From positions 8,250,949 to 8,314,948 of the forward strand of contig JASKMD010000006.1 in the NCBI GenBank assembly GCA_030144725.1: 64,000 nucleotides of DNA, given 5' to 3'. This stretch comes from Haematococcus lacustris (Eukaryota > Chlorophyta > Chlorophyceae > Chlamydomonadales > Haematococcaceae). The translations under genes were made by a program, and so were the position numbers. This document shows positions 29,093 to 42,290 of the stretch, in pieces. How positions within the stretch are numbered: position 1 is the stretch's first letter; every line of letters starts with the position of its first letter. The notes beneath the pieces are model-generated. The model saw nothing but the letters and a program-made list of their open reading frames with translations. It had not been told where the DNA came from and did not search any database.

Positions 29093-31759
29093 GTCAGAGC
29101 CTCCCAACTCTCTTGAAAAGAGGGTGTGTCCTTTACACGAGGTTTATTTCTCGCTCAGGATGCCGATTGAGCATCGAAGCACACCAGTGTGTAGAGGAAT
29201 GCCTGTCCTCACGGAATGCCTGTCCTCAGCTCTAATAAATTTGTACATGATGCACTACCTGGGCGTGAACCTGGCACACATTTTGTGGGCAGATATCACC
29301 ATGCACGCCCCCTCCACCCTCGACCTTCTTAATGGTGCCGTGATGACGCAAACGCAAGTATGTGTGCAATCGCGCTTTGTGTTGCGATGGCCGGAATGCT
29401 GCGATTAGGACAGCTGCATACTTCTTAGCATCGATTGGCTTTCACTCGTCATTTGTGTCGCTCGCGCTGTCACGCGTAAGACGGAGTAGTTGTATGCTCT
29501 AGCGGTTCAACAAGACACTATGTGCACCCTTCACCTTTGATTATAGTAGACTATCTGACCTGATAGTCAAACTGACCGCGGGACTCTTCATACTCAAGCC
29601 TTTTCTGCTCGTTTCGCTGTCTACGCCCCGTATTCGTTGTAGCTAGAGCATGTGTGCAGATGCGCAGTCTTCGTTCTGTCGCTAAAGCGGTTTCGGACAT
29701 CACCACCATGGGTTCGGTCCACGGTGCTAACACTCTCGCCCACCATGTGCCCCCCCACCTGGCCCGACTCGCACCCCATGGCAAGGCAAGGCCTCTACAC
29801 TCCATAGCAAAGCCCCCTGGCAACACCACTTGTCACATCCACGTTGACTACTTGCATGCGCCTATACCAAGATGCTATGGCCTAGGTGCCACTGCCAAAG
29901 CCATTGCCCTCTCATTTAGACGTCCCTGTACTAGCATGGTTAGAGGCAGTGGAGGCGGGGGCAGCCAAGGATGTGTAAACATGTTGGAGCCTTTGCTATA
30001 ACGACTACTTGTGTCATGCATGCCACGACGTGCATACCACATTGGTTGGGTACAATAGATGAGCAATATATACTTGATGTCCAACTGCACTCCCTCCCCG
30101 TACCACCACACCACACCACCTCATGGCGCAACACAATATGGCACAATATGGCACATGGCTGCCATAACTTGACCAGGCTACACAAGCAAGCACCAGGCAT
30201 CACATAACATGACCTTAGGCAACACCCCCTGGGCCTGAGGAAAGAGCTGCTTTGGTACGCTGCTCAATGTGCTGCTTCACAAAGCGTCGAAGATTATGCA
30301 ACAAGGTCTTTTGGGCTGGTCGGTGCTTGGGTGGGATCTTGTAGAAGTTAATGTAGCCCCACAACTGTGCCAAAGTGAAGGCCGCAGCTTCTTCAAGTGT
30401 GGTTGCACTGTAGTCAGCTCCTCGAGGATGCCTGCTGCTAGCTGCTCTCAATTGGCCGAGGCTAGCGACAGTGCCAATGTTGAGCACCAGCTGCTTGTTG
30501 CCCCCCACCATGCAATACTCCATCACCGCCTTGCGTGCTGCTTGTGCCACTGCTGTCTTGGCGGCGGATGCACGCTCCATGTCACGTTGTTCCTTCCGGA
30601 GGGCCTTCATCCGTGGCTGGAGGTCAACGGCGTCCATGGCACGGAATGATGCAGGGTCAGTCTTGGCGATGACAGTGCCTAGCAATGCTGCCAGCCCTTG
30701 CTTGCTGCCATGTCCATGCTTGGCGTGTTGGAGGGCTGACTCCACATGCGCATTGGACGTTGGCGCTGCCCCAAAGAAGTGCACCAAGTGCATGAAGAGT
30801 CAGCGCTTCAAGGTGTAGAGTGACACCTCATTGCGTTGCAGCCAGGACATTTTGTCACGCACGTCCTTGGGCATGGCCCTCTTCGCTGTTGTTAGCTGGG
30901 CCCGCATGGCTGCCAGCTGGGTCCCCATGCTCCTGACCCTGCTCTTACATGCTGCCAGCTCTTGTTTTGCAGCTGAAAGTTCTGATCGGCAGCGATGCAA
31001 AGACACTTGCAAGCCAAGCACCTCGTTCTCAGACTGCTGCAACGCTTGCTGGGACTGGTGCAATCGCTCTTGGCACACTTGTAGGTCGGTGGCGGTGCGC
31101 ATGTTGACACTCTGGCATGAGCGAAGCTGAGATGTGGCCTCTTCAAGTTCTGCCTCTGTGGCAGCAGCTGCAGACATGAGAGCATCTTGTTGCCGAGCTG
31201 CTTTTGCACAAGCACTCCCCCGAGCACCATTGGCTTTAATGGCCTTCATGCGTTTGCTGTAGCAACCCATAAGGTGGCTGGCTGAGGCTGGGCAGATCAG
31301 GGGAGGCGGTTGGCGGAGCTAGGCTAGGGGGTGCTGGTGATGGTGGTGATGGTGGCGGCAGAGATTGGTTTAGGTCCTGCAACAGTCGCCAACCATGGTG
31401 TCTTCTACTGATGTGATCATTCTACTATGCATGCCAGGACAGCAAGGAAACAACGTCGGGTTCATTGAGCCGGGAGGAATTAGTACCGCCGGCTGTACTT
31501 GCCCTTAGAGCCTAAGGAGTCCACCACGCCATTGCGAAGCACCTCCACAATGCACTTGCGCTGCGCGATGTCGTGAGAGCGACCGGCTGATTGGTGGGCG
31601 CACTTTTTTCGTTTACGGGGTTCCTAGCATTACAGGCGTATAGCAGACTGAGCGTTCATTGCATGCCGCACGGTGTTAGGCCAATCGCACACTTCCCGGC
31701 GCCGGAATGTCCATGACATGGTTGTGTAAAAGGTTTTATCAGAGTTGGGAGGGTCTGAC
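29093..31759 (-). mobile_element. DNA transposon, element 4 (most complete member of the 5-bp-TSD family)
   Basis: Left terminus GTCAGAGCCTCCCAACTCT (29093-29111) and right terminus (31741-31759), whose reverse complement differs at one position of 19. Flanked by CATTA at 29088-29092 and 31760-31764. Length 2667 bp. It contains one minus-strand coding region (30215-31270). The left part (29112-30200) has no supported gene. Confidence 0.9.
30215..31270 (-). CDS. Transposon protein: coiled coil plus DYS-TT-EEA module, one in-frame TGA
   Basis: Two ORFs in the same frame: 31270-30800 (156 residues) and 30793-30215 (192 residues). They are separated by a single TGA at 30800-30802, so the intact protein would have about 350 residues. 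Order: basic N-terminus (MGCYSKRMKAIKANG), long coiled coil (residues about 30-140), a helical region (SSFRAMD-type, RKEQRDMERASAAKTAV), then the module GADYSATTLEEAAAFTLAQL with GYINFYKIPPKHRP, and a Gly-rich end. The module recurs in element 2. No DDE, RuvC or HUH motif is evident. The element may be non-autonomous, or the protein may be an accessory DNA-binding factor. The TGA could be a mutation, a sequencing error or readthrough. Confidence 0.6.
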
Positions 31760-31904
31760 CATTAGAGTCGGCACAGTAGAAATCACTAGGGCCCACTCAG
31801 AATGGTGTTATGGGGCTGTGTGGAGTAATGTTCCCATGCATATGGCATGGGTTCCTACCACCTACACCGTTGCCTGACCCCTGCAACAGGGCTATAGCCT
31901 AGAG

Positions 31905-31978
31905 TTAGCACAACAAACATGTGCCAATTGGGAGCTGATGACAGCTCAAGAGGGGGGCACACATTACTGTGCCCCAGC

Positions 31979-32009
<31 letters not shown>

Positions 32010-32190
32010 CGCTGCTGCTGCTGCTGCTGCCGCTGCTGCTGCTGCTGCTGCTGGCCTGGCCTTGCCCTTGGCTGGCAGCTTCCCTTGCTCTGGCCAGTAG
32101 CACAGCTCCAGCGGGCGCCACTTGCTCTCCTCAATGCGCTGCATGTTGAGCGCTGTATTGCAGTCCCACCAAACAGCCTGATGGGATGCG
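31905..32190 (-). pseudogene. Fanzor/TnpB-like protein, C-terminal remnant (copy a)
   Basis: The minus-strand frame contains WDCNTALNMQRIEESKWRPL and ELCYWPEQGKLPAKGK, matching the RuvC-III end of the better copies (DRDCNAALNM); the first Asp-Arg of that motif is changed to Trp-Trp here. A GCC/CTG triplet expansion (about 31981-32051) then replaces the normal GKEYPGLGYKR ending. Confidence 0.6.
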
Positions 32191-32621
32191 GGGTGCTTCA
32201 TGTGTCATGTCCCTCGCTTCATGGCTGCATCACTTGTAAAGGGTGTGGCAGCCTCAACAGCCTGAAGAGGCTGGGCAGGCTCAGGGCGCAGCAGGCAGTG
32301 CTGCGTCCGATCCGTTGGCTTGATCAGGCAAGCAAAGGATGCGGTAACATCACCGCAGTGCACATGAACTGGCCTGTTCACGCATATAGCTGAGCTGTGC
32401 GCATCCGCATTATTTGCAAGCTGCAAGCCCAGACAGTTTATCTGTTGCAACCTTTGAAGTTCATAAAGAGAGGGCGATGTAGACAGAGGAAGGAGAGGGC
32501 GCAGTCACATACGCCCACAGCGCACGCATACCGATCACACAGCATCATCAGCGGCGTAGTCAACGCTCTGACCACCCAGCGCTGACCGGTGCCAGTGAGG
32601 CCGTCCGCACCTGGTGGAACC

Positions 32622-34337
<1,716 letters not shown>

Positions 34338-34576
34338 GCTGGGTTGGGAGCCATTGGCATCTGTATGACTGCAGGATGACATTCAGGGTTGAGTCAAGAC
34401 AGCCATTTCCTGAGGTAGACAGCTGGGCGTCCATAACAAACAAGCCCTGCATAGAATAAGCAGGAGGTTGTGTCTGATGACACAGGGTGCCAGACGCACA
34501 TGCCTAGTTTGCAGAGTTCTGCTTTGATGACCTCAGATGACCTGCTCCATAGCCCTATGATTGGCAGCTGTCAATA

Positions 34577-34581
34577 TGTAA
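34577..34581 (+). terminator. Candidate TGTAA poly(A) signal of CDKB
   Basis: TGTAA 240 nt after the stop codon; another lies at 34631-34635. Confidence 0.45.
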
Positions 34582-34774
34582 CATATGTGGCCCATTGCAT
34601 CCCCAATGCCCTCTCCCACGTGTGTACCTATGTAACCAAGGGCCACGTTAACACTCCTTTTCACTTGTTGGCCTTTAAGGGAAGCTGTCTCCACTGTACA
34701 GCCACCTCATGCATGGGGCACCCCTTCTGCTGCAACTAGAAGCTGGTTGAGCAAGAGTCATTGTGCTAGCCAAG

Positions 34775-35105
34775 CAGCCCCCTCGTCCCTCACTAGGGCC
34801 TCTCCATTAGAGTCGGACCACTAAGGATCACCAGGGACCAGTGGGGATGGTGTTATGGGGCTGGGTGGAGGTATGTTTCCATGCATTCCCACTGCGACAG
34901 GGCTATAGCCTAGAGTTGGCACGCATTGATGTAGGCTGGTGACAGCTCAAGAGGGGGGCAAACATTGCTGTGCCCTAGCAGGCTGCTGCTGGGCCTTGGG
35001 TGGGCTGTCTTGCGGCCGCTTGTATCCCAGGCCAGGGTACTCCTTGCCTTCTGCCTGCTCTGACCACCAGCACAGCTCCAGCGGGCACCACCTGCTGTCC
35101 CCAGT
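34775..35105 (-). mobile_element. Fanzor-like element copy f (tail plus C-terminal coding remnant)
   Basis: The 3' tail (34775-34970: AGGGCCTC...ATTAGAGTCGGACCACTA, GACAGGGCTATAGCC) is joined to a short minus-strand coding remnant (about 34975-35100) related to the KGKEYPGLGYKR ending, with frame damage. Everything 5' of this is missing. Confidence 0.6.
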
Positions 35106-35885
35106 GCGCAGCCAAGCAGCTCAGGTGCTCAGGGTGATCATTATCCAAGGGCAGGGCACCATCGATGGCACCAAGCACACACCCTGTAACACCCTTGGTA
35201 GCTAGGCTGAGCTGCCTCACCCACCCCGGAGAGGTGTCCCTGGGTCAGCAAGTTACGGGACACAGCCAAGCTATTTCATGGCGACCTGCTCATGTGCGTG
35301 TTCAAGGCAGTAGTAGAGTTAGGCAGGAGCTGTCAGGCCAGTTGCAGTGCTACATTCCAGCTGGCCGCCAGATAGTGGCTCGAGACTGCCTGAGACGGTG
35401 CATCGGGAGAGATGCTCGTATGCTGCATAGTTCAAGCATGGGGACGGCATTGGCATTAATCACATGGCACCACACCTGCTAAACAGACAGCTCTCTACAG
35501 AAGTTCGAGCTTGACTAGGTTCAGGTTAGGCAACAGCGGACGCCATCGTTTCATTCTTGAGTGCACTGCCACGAGATCCATCAGGGAGCAGCCGGAGTTT
35601 GCCATGTCGTTTCAGAACATCAATGCACCTTTGTTTGTGCCGTCAGGGACTGCCAGCCACTCCCACACTACGGCTGGTAGGCGAGTGGCTTGGCACCAAG
35701 ATGGTGATGACTTGGCTATGCCATACTTGGCTGGGGACTTCAGACTTGAAGGCAACCCTCTCCTTCCCACCAAACATAACTTTAGCCTTGCATCTGGCCA
35801 CTCACCCAAGCATCCCCCAACCATCCTCTCTCACACCTTCACCCTCTCAAGCCACTTGCGTGCGTTGACCCTGTCACTCCCCGCC
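35106..35885. other. Region without a supported gene
   Basis: Between a Fanzor-like fragment and the stop of the phosphatase gene. Open frames at 35511-36107 on the plus strand overlap the phosphatase exon and show no domain. The right end should hold the 3' untranslated region of the phosphatase. Confidence 0.4.
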
Positions 35886-37740
35886 TCACACATTCAAGCT
35901 GTCCAAGAACCGTTCAAAGTGTGCTATGCTGGAGACTGCGATGAAGTAGGACAGGTAGGTCTGCACCACATACACATCCCAGGCGCCCTTACCCCCTGCC
36001 CGCCACAGCACCCCCTTCTGCCGCCCTGCCTGCTGCTCCCCACCTCCCAGCTCTACCCTGGCCTTGACCTCGTGCACCAGCTCTGCCCCAGCCTGCTGCT
36101 GCTGTGATTGTGGGACCTGCTGCACACAGGTGCTGCTGCTTTGGCTAGACAGGCTCCCCCCATGTTGCTGGCTGCTGCCCGACCCCTGCTGTTTGCGCTG
36201 CCTGAGGCCTGCAGCCCCTCCACCCACCACCATGCAGCTGCCCTGCCTCACATTGCCTCCACCAGCCACCCCCACCCAGCCCGCCTCCGACCCTGGGCCT
36301 GGCTCCTGCTGGGCTCCCCAGCCGCCTCCCCTCATCAGGTCAGTGCTGCTGCAGCAGCTGCCTTCACTGTGGTGCTGCCCTAGCTGCTTGGCAGCCAAGA
36401 ACACGGAAGCCTGCGCGTCAGTGGACCCTGAGCTGTAGCTTACCAGCGCGGGAGAGGGGCCAGAAGGGTGGCCTGCTGCCTGCCCCTCCATGCTGCCTGC
36501 CCCTCCACCCCTCAGCCCAAGCTCATAGGCCATGCTGTCCGCCAGGTCACTCTTCTCAGACTCCTCACACACTGGTGGCTGCCATGCCTGGCGCAGCCAG
36601 TCTGGTGCTGCCCCCATCAGCACTGGCAGGGCCTTGCTGAGCAGGGCCTTGGCCAGGCTGCGCAGCAGCAGCACATTGGCCAGGCCCCAGGCTAGCTTGA
36701 CGGCAAGGTGCAGGGGGTGGTGCAAGAGGGAGGCTGGCTGGGCTGGGCTGGCCAGGAACTGCAGTGCAGGTGAGGGGAGGAGGGAGCGGAGGAGGGAGCG
36801 GAGGAGAGTGGCCAGCCTGCACAGCCAGGGGGGCGGCAAGCAGTGCAGGAGTAGGTTAGGGTAAGAGTACGTTTGCAGGCAGTGGGGCAGGTAGTGTGAT
36901 AGGTCATTGGGTCTGGTCCATGAGGTCAGGCTGCCTTCCACACTGGCCTTTAATACAGGAGCATGGTCACAGCCACGTCCATGTCACAGAAGGCCACATT
37001 TGCGGCCATGCATCACCCCCATGCAACTCGCATGCATGCACCCTCCAAGCAGCATGAGGACATGTGATGGAAGGGGGAGGAGTGCACCCACTGCAGTGAT
37101 GTGGGGTGCTCAGCCCAGGCGGGGCTGTCAGCCAAGCTTAGGCCGGCCTGAGCTCCAAGGAAGGTGCATGCGTACACATAGCTGCGGGCAGGCAGGCAGG
37201 AGGTCAGGCGGGCAGGCAGGAGGTCAGGCAGGCAGGCAGGAGGGCAGGCGGGCAGGCAGGAGGTCAGGCAGGCAGGCAGGCAGGAGGTCAGGCAACGTTG
37301 CATGCTTTGAAAGTAGTGGTTGGCTGTAAGGGTTCAATCCTGAGTGGAGCCGGGCAGGAGGGGGAGCAGCAGCAGCAGTGGTGAAGGCAGAAACAGCAGA
37401 ACCCTACAAACCAGCCACTGCAGCAGCACAATGGCCTGCTCATTCCCTGACCTGGAGGTGTGCGCCTTAGGCCTGGGGTACAGCGCCAGCAGCAGGCCGT
37501 GCAGCAGCAGGTACGCCGCACACTGACTGGGTGCCGCTGACTTGAGCCAGGCCAGCCAGCAGGGGCCAAGGCGGCGCCACAGGGCCAGCACACTCCCCCC
37601 GGTGGCCGCCCCTAGGGCCAAGTCCACAGGGGTGTGAACACCCAGGTACAGCCGACTCCTGCGGCGGTCAGCAGGGAGGTCAGCAGGACAGCTGGGGCTA
37701 CTGCCACAAGCACGACGAGCGGGGCTAGTGGGGGCAGCAA

Positions 37741-37820
<80 letters not shown>

Positions 37821-39230
37821 CAGTCAGCAGTGGCAGCTGTGGAAGTAGTGGGGGTAGCAGTAGCAGCAGAGCAGCAGTGGTAGCATTGTGGCAACAGCAG
37901 TAGCTGTTGTGGCACGGCAGTGTTCATTATCCTGGGTTTATCTCTGAAGGAGCCAGGGCATGAGCGAGAGTAGGGGCCGTTCCAGGGGCAGCTTCAGCCG
38001 CCCCCCATGACCCCGCCAGCATGCAACACCTGAGCAAGCAGGCGCTGGCATTGCCCTTGTCAGGCAGCCGCCATCTCTGCCCCGGTGGGCTCCCGGCCGT
38101 CATCGGCTCACCAGGCAATGAGCGCGGCCCAGGCCAAGGCCAGCGCCCCCAGGCCAGCATGCAGGGCCCAGGCCGCAGGGCTGTGCTGCTCCCAGCCCCA
38201 GCGGGCGGTGAGGGCGCAGGCGGCAAGGTGGGCGGCGGTGCCCTGCATGACCAGGGCCAGGGAGAGGTGCATGCTGGGGGCGCCGTACTCAACGTCACGG
38301 GGCGGCTCCAGCACCTGGGGGCAGCAGCAGCAGCGGCAGCCAGGGGGGTCAGGGGGGCCGCCAGGGGGGGTGGGAACAGCCCAGGGGGGTTCAGGGCAGT
38401 CAAGGGGGTTCAGGCTAGCCTGCCAGGGAGGGTCTAGCCGCAGCAGCTCATGTGCTGCCCACTGCCCTGTGGTAATCCCACCAACTTACACCTGCCCTAA
38501 CCGCCATCGCCTGCCTGACCCCTCTGTTCTCTTGTCATACATCGCCTTCTCGGCAACCAGGCCACGCTGCACACCCCCTCAGACCTCACCTGCACTGTGC
38601 CCTCCGCCTGGCCCCCCTGCTGCGGCCCAGGCGTGGCAAAGGGTGCAGCGCACGCAGACACCGGCTGCACCCCTCCCCTGCCTGGCTCCTGCCGCCCCTG
38701 CAGCAGCCTGGCAGCGGCCTGGTCGGCCGATCCCCCTGCGGGCTGCACGCCCGGGGTTACGCCCCAGCTGCCAGCGCCCTCCCCTGCATCCTCTGCGCTG
38801 TGTGTGTCTGCCGGCAGCCCAGCCCCTGTCCCAGTAAGCGGGGCAGGTGGCCACGCCAGGGCGCCAGTGGGCTGGGCTCCTGTGGCCCCCAAGCAGCTGT
38901 GCTGGCTGCTGAGCTGCTGCTCTGGCTCTGTGGGGGTGTGGGGGGCGGAGCCAGCAGGGGCAGGGCAGCTGGGCAAGGGTGGGGTGGGTGCGATGCGCAG
39001 GGCACGCAGCTTCTGGGCGTGCAGGGGGCGGGGGCCACACAGCGTGTCCTTCAGGGCGCAGGTTACCCAGGTGGTCAGGGCCAGGCAGCCGACCAGCAGC
39101 TGGCAGCCGTCATGCACCCCCAGCCAGTACAGGATGGGCAGGCCTGGGGGGGCGGGCAAGGCACTCAGGGTGTGCAGGGGCGGCGGGTGCTGGCTGTGGG
39201 GGAAGGTGGGAGGAAGGTGGGGGGTAGGCA
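35886..39230 (-). CDS. PAP2-family long-chain-base-1-phosphate phosphatase (LPP-delta / SGPP type)
   Basis: Multi-pass ER-membrane lipid phosphatase predicted to dephosphorylate sphingoid-base 1-phosphates. The three PAP2 signature motifs lie on separate exons: C1 KDTLCGPRP (exon 38590-about 39160, preceded by ILYWLGVHDGCQLLVG), C2 EYGAPSMHLSLALV (38112-38314) and C3 SRLYLGVHTPVDL (37452-37658), with the conserved Arg and His residues present. Exon 37092-37181 gives SYVYACTFLGAQAG, matching the plant HTPSYE-type segment. The last exon (35886-about 36900) contains LANVLLLRSLAKALLSKALP and ends DVYVVQTYLSYFIAVSSIAH then DSLNV, like the C-terminus of Arabidopsis LPP-delta. Splice phases agree between the C2, C3 and following exons. 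Unusual: about 140 low-complexity residues after C1 and about 180 before the last helix. The N-terminal exon and start codon above 39230 were not resolved. Confidence 0.82.
37189..37292. repeat. GGCAGGCAGGAGGTCAGGC-type minisatellite in a phosphatase intron
   Basis: Imperfect units of GCAGGCAGGAGGTCAGGC and related CAGG runs between the exons at 37181 and 37452. Confidence 0.85.
37744..37822. repeat. (CAG)n trinucleotide array in a phosphatase intron
   Basis: About 26 uninterrupted CAG units, in the intron between the C2 and C3 motif exons (37659-38111). On the minus strand the array would read as poly-Leu or poly-Ala, but the splice sites exclude it from the protein. Confidence 0.93.
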
Positions 39231-39259
39231 GTGTTTGAGTGGAACCCAGCCACATGGCA

Positions 39260-40880
39260 GGCTGGCCGCTGAGGCTGCTATGACACCTTCATGCCTGCTG
39301 CTTAGCTGGTAGGACAGCACTAGTTGGTCAGGCTCATAATGAATGCTGGCAGGGCCAGGCGAGCAGCCAGCATCCTGGCCCTGACCTGCTGGAATTGAAG
39401 GTGTGCCCCTGCCCCTGTGCCCTTATGCCTGTGCCCTCATGCCTGGAGACCCTGACCTTGAGCTGCTGGACTCTGGCTGTGCAGTGCCAGTTAAGCAAAG
39501 CGCAGAGTAAGGGCAGCCAGGGGGTGGACACCCTGCCTGTTGCAGGCCAGCAGACCGGGGTCTTGCGGGCAAGCCGCGCCACGTGGGCACATACTGGCTG
39601 CACACTGATGCACGAGGCCTGGAGCAGACAGTTGGTAAGAAGGGTAGCTGTACATGATGTGCTGCACGCCGCTGGCTAAGCCTGGCAAGGTCTGCGTGGG
39701 TCTTGGTAGGTCCGGCTACATCTGGCTAGGTCTGGGTAGGGCTGGCTCCCAGGGCACCAGTGCTGTATACATAACTTGTACCTATCCATGCACCTGGCAT
39801 TGCCTGCCAGCTATGCTAAATGATGTTTGGAGGGCGCTTTGGAGGAAGGAGCGAGTCCCATCACCCATCAGACTTCATCAGAAATGGTGGAAGCCTACTC
39901 ACCAATCAGGTAAAACTCCACGGTCACGGTCACAGCTGCCGCTTTCACCAGGATATCGAGGAGCTTTGACCTCCATGTTTGCTGCACGCGAGCCACCAGT
40001 GGCAGCTGCGCGAAGAAGTGGGTCGTGGGTTTACTTTCAGTTTGACCATGACACTGAGGATGGCAGCGGTACCTGAGCTTCTACGGTTGCGTGAAGCCAA
40101 GAGCAGCAAAGGCTCCTTAGTCGCAAATGAAGGGGTGGCGCCGCGCAAACAATCACAAGGGCGCACCCAGGCAGTACGAGCGCAACTTCAGACCACGCCG
40201 GCAGCATCCTGCAGCGCCCTACGTCAAATAGAAGCGACTCCTTACCCAACCTGGCGTCACCAGCTACCACCAGGAGTGATCTTTGTGGCAACACACATGC
40301 TAGGGAGGCTCAACTAGGCCAAGACATCTCTACAGTAGTTCAGTGTGTATGTCCTCGTGTACCTTCGTCCACCACATTGTACTTAAGCCGAGTGTTCACG
40401 AAAAAGCAGGACAAGGACCCGGGAACCCTGGGCCCTAAAGCATTCAATTGGCTAATGCTCAAGCTACCCCCTGTGCTTTGCATCACCTATGTGAGGAAGA
40501 TTTTTAATGATAAGGGTCGACCATCATCTGCCAGGTCCGGCCTTACCGTAAGGCTTACGTAGGTCTGTGTATCTGTGGAGGTGGGGCAGTCGCCCCGATT
40601 CGGCATGCCAAGCGAGCCAATCTGACTGCAGCGATCGTCCCTGGCTTTCGCTAGGCAACATGACTTAGGGCAAAGTTGTCCGGCAGCTGCTGCCTTACGT
40701 AAGACTGTGCTTGTGTGGAAGGAAGGCAGTCGTCACGGTTGGCATGCAGGGACCATCTCTACATGTCTGCAGGTGCCACTGGACAAGGTTAATCGCGGTA
40801 AGGCCCGCATGTGCAGCTGGCTTTTGCTTGGTCACATGGCTCAGGGGTTCCATGCCTCAGGGGCATCACAGGTCAGGCAG
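39260..40880. other. Region without a resolved gene; contains repeat relics
   Basis: The first part (39260-39700) may hold N-terminal exons of the phosphatase, but none could be joined with confidence. From about 40555 to 40860 two related segments share GTGTGGAAG...GGCAGTCG and GGCATGCCAAGCGAGCC-like sequence with 42070-42240 and with the 3' part of element 3 (around 20080), so they are relics of the 5-bp-TSD transposon family. The frame at 40377-40562 has no recognisable domain. Confidence 0.45.
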
Positions 40881-41790
40881 CCCCTCCGTCCCTACTAGGG
40901 CCTCCATTATAGTCGGACCACTAGGGACCACAAGGTACCACTTTGTACCACATACACTTTGTACCACAAGGTACCACATACACAGAATGGTGGAGTTATG
41001 TTCTCTGTGTGGAGTTATGTTCTCATGCACATGGCACATGGCATGGGCGCCTACCACCTACACCACTTCCTGACCCCGGTGACAGGGCTATGGTCTAGAG
41101 TTGGCATGACAAACATGTAAGCTGAAGCTGTAAGCTCAAGAGGAGCACACACTACTGTGCCCCAGCAGGCTGCTGCTGGGCCTTGGGTGGGCTGTCTTGC
41201 GGCCGCTTGTACCCCAGCCCTGGGTACTCCTTGCCCTTGGCTGGCAGAGCTGCCTGCTCAGACCAGTAGCACACCTCCAGCAGGCGCCACTTGCTCTCCC
41301 CAATGCGTTGCATGTTCAGAGCTGCATTGCAGTCCCTGTCCAGCCACCTGCCTGGCTGTGGGGCTGGCTTGGCTTTGGCAGCCTTGCCCTGGGCCTTGCC
41401 TTTGCCCTTGATGGGTTGGGTGGGCTCAGCTGCCTGCTCAGCCTTGGTCAGCTTACTGCGCTTGGCTGGCAGGGGAGTGTTGGGGCCAGCCTCTGTGGCT
41501 GCTGGCTGTGTGGCTGCCTGGCTGTTGCGGGGGCCTGTGGCCGGATGCAGGGTCCAGGCTGTCGCACCAGGCGTGCTTCCACCTGCCCCTTCTGGGGGCT
41601 TCCAGCCTGCAGGCCTGGTGTGCTTGCGCTTGTCCAGCTGCCCCTCACAGGGCTGCTGGCCATTTACTGCTGAGCTGACCCGGCTGGTGTGGAACTCATT
41701 TACTAGCACTACCCTGCTGCCTCCATGTGGTGCCTCACCTGCTGCCCCGCTTGCTGCCTACATGTGCTGTCCCACCTGTTGCCCGGCCTG
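40880..41790 (-). mobile_element. Fanzor-like element copy b
   Basis: Reads on the minus strand from the coding remnant (41152-41709 and a little upstream) into the conserved tail, which ends near 40885 (AGGGCCTCCATTATAGTCGG). The tail carries GGTGACAGGGCTATGG and the CATGGCATGGG half-palindrome. Confidence 0.75.
41152..41709 (-). pseudogene. Fanzor/TnpB-like (OrfB) nuclease, C-terminal half (copy b)
   Basis: 185-residue open frame, the longest uninterrupted one of the family here. It starts in the RuvC-II region (LVNEFHTSRVSSAVNGQ, with the Glu in place), passes through a long Pro/Lys-rich linker, and ends with RWLDRDCNAALNMQRIGESK, ELCYWSEQ and GKEYPGLGYKRPQDSPPK before the stop. NEF-H-TS and DRDxNAAxN are the second and third RuvC blocks expected of TnpB/Fanzor RNA-guided nucleases. 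The linker occupies the place of the zinc ribbon, whose Cys pairs are not evident. The first RuvC Asp and all N-terminal domains are missing, so this copy cannot be active. Confidence 0.65.
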
Positions 41791-41799
41791 CTGCCTTAA

Positions 41800-42290
41800 C
41801 CAGGTAACAACATTGCATTGCCAACACCGTCCACCCCGCTTGTTGGTCCCCCCCAAAAACAGGAGCAGCAGGGTGCAGCAGTTGCCGTGTCAGATATGAA
41901 CACTAGCTCGCTACGCAAGTACACAATGGGGGCGAGGGATCAGACACAAGCTGGCAGCAAGGTGACACATTAATGGTGTAGACACCTTGTGGTGCCCTGC
42001 ACAATGGCTAGGGCACCAGCTCACAGTCACAATGGACTCATTGAGGGGTCAACCATCAGTTGCAAAGTCCTGCTGCACGTAGGTCTGTGCATTTGTGGAA
42101 GGGGGGCAGTCGTCACGGTTTGGCATGCCAAGCGAGCCGACTTGACTGCAGTGATGCGTCTCTGGTATATGTGCAGGTGGTACTGGACAAGGTCGGTCGC
42201 AGCGGGGCCGCATGTGCAGCTGGCATTTGCTAGCTAACAGGACTCATCGCAAAAGGGCAGCCAGCAAGGGGCCACAGGTCAGACATCCCT
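41800..42290 (+). mobile_element. Relic of the 5-bp-TSD transposon family (element 5)
   Basis: Matches the 3' half of element 2: an STRKRR-like reading (AGCTCGCTACGCAAGTAC), GGGGGCGAGGGATCAGACAC, then CACCTTGTGGTG, and downstream GGTTTGGCATGCCA as in element 3. Neither terminus is clear and the frame is broken. Confidence 0.5.

Larger units (their letters stand above)
29050..32200 (-). mobile_element. Fanzor-like element copy a, split by element 4
   Basis: The conserved 3' tail of the Fanzor-like family reads on the minus strand from about 32000 down to 31765 and resumes at 29092-29050 (CCTCG...AGGCCTCCATTA). The TE between them duplicated CATTA. The tail keeps the CCCATGC...GCATGGG palindrome (31833-31851). 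The coding part is limited to a C-terminal remnant (31905-32190). Confidence 0.7.

Noticed and set aside
37612..37927. Poly-Leu, poly-Ser and poly-Ala frames in a CAG array
   Set aside because: The array lies between the donor at 38111 and the acceptor at 37659 of the phosphatase gene, so it is intronic.
40377..40562. Plus-strand frame FTKKQDKDPGTLGPKAF
   Set aside because: No recognisable domain, no splice context, and repeat relics follow immediately; not supported as a gene.
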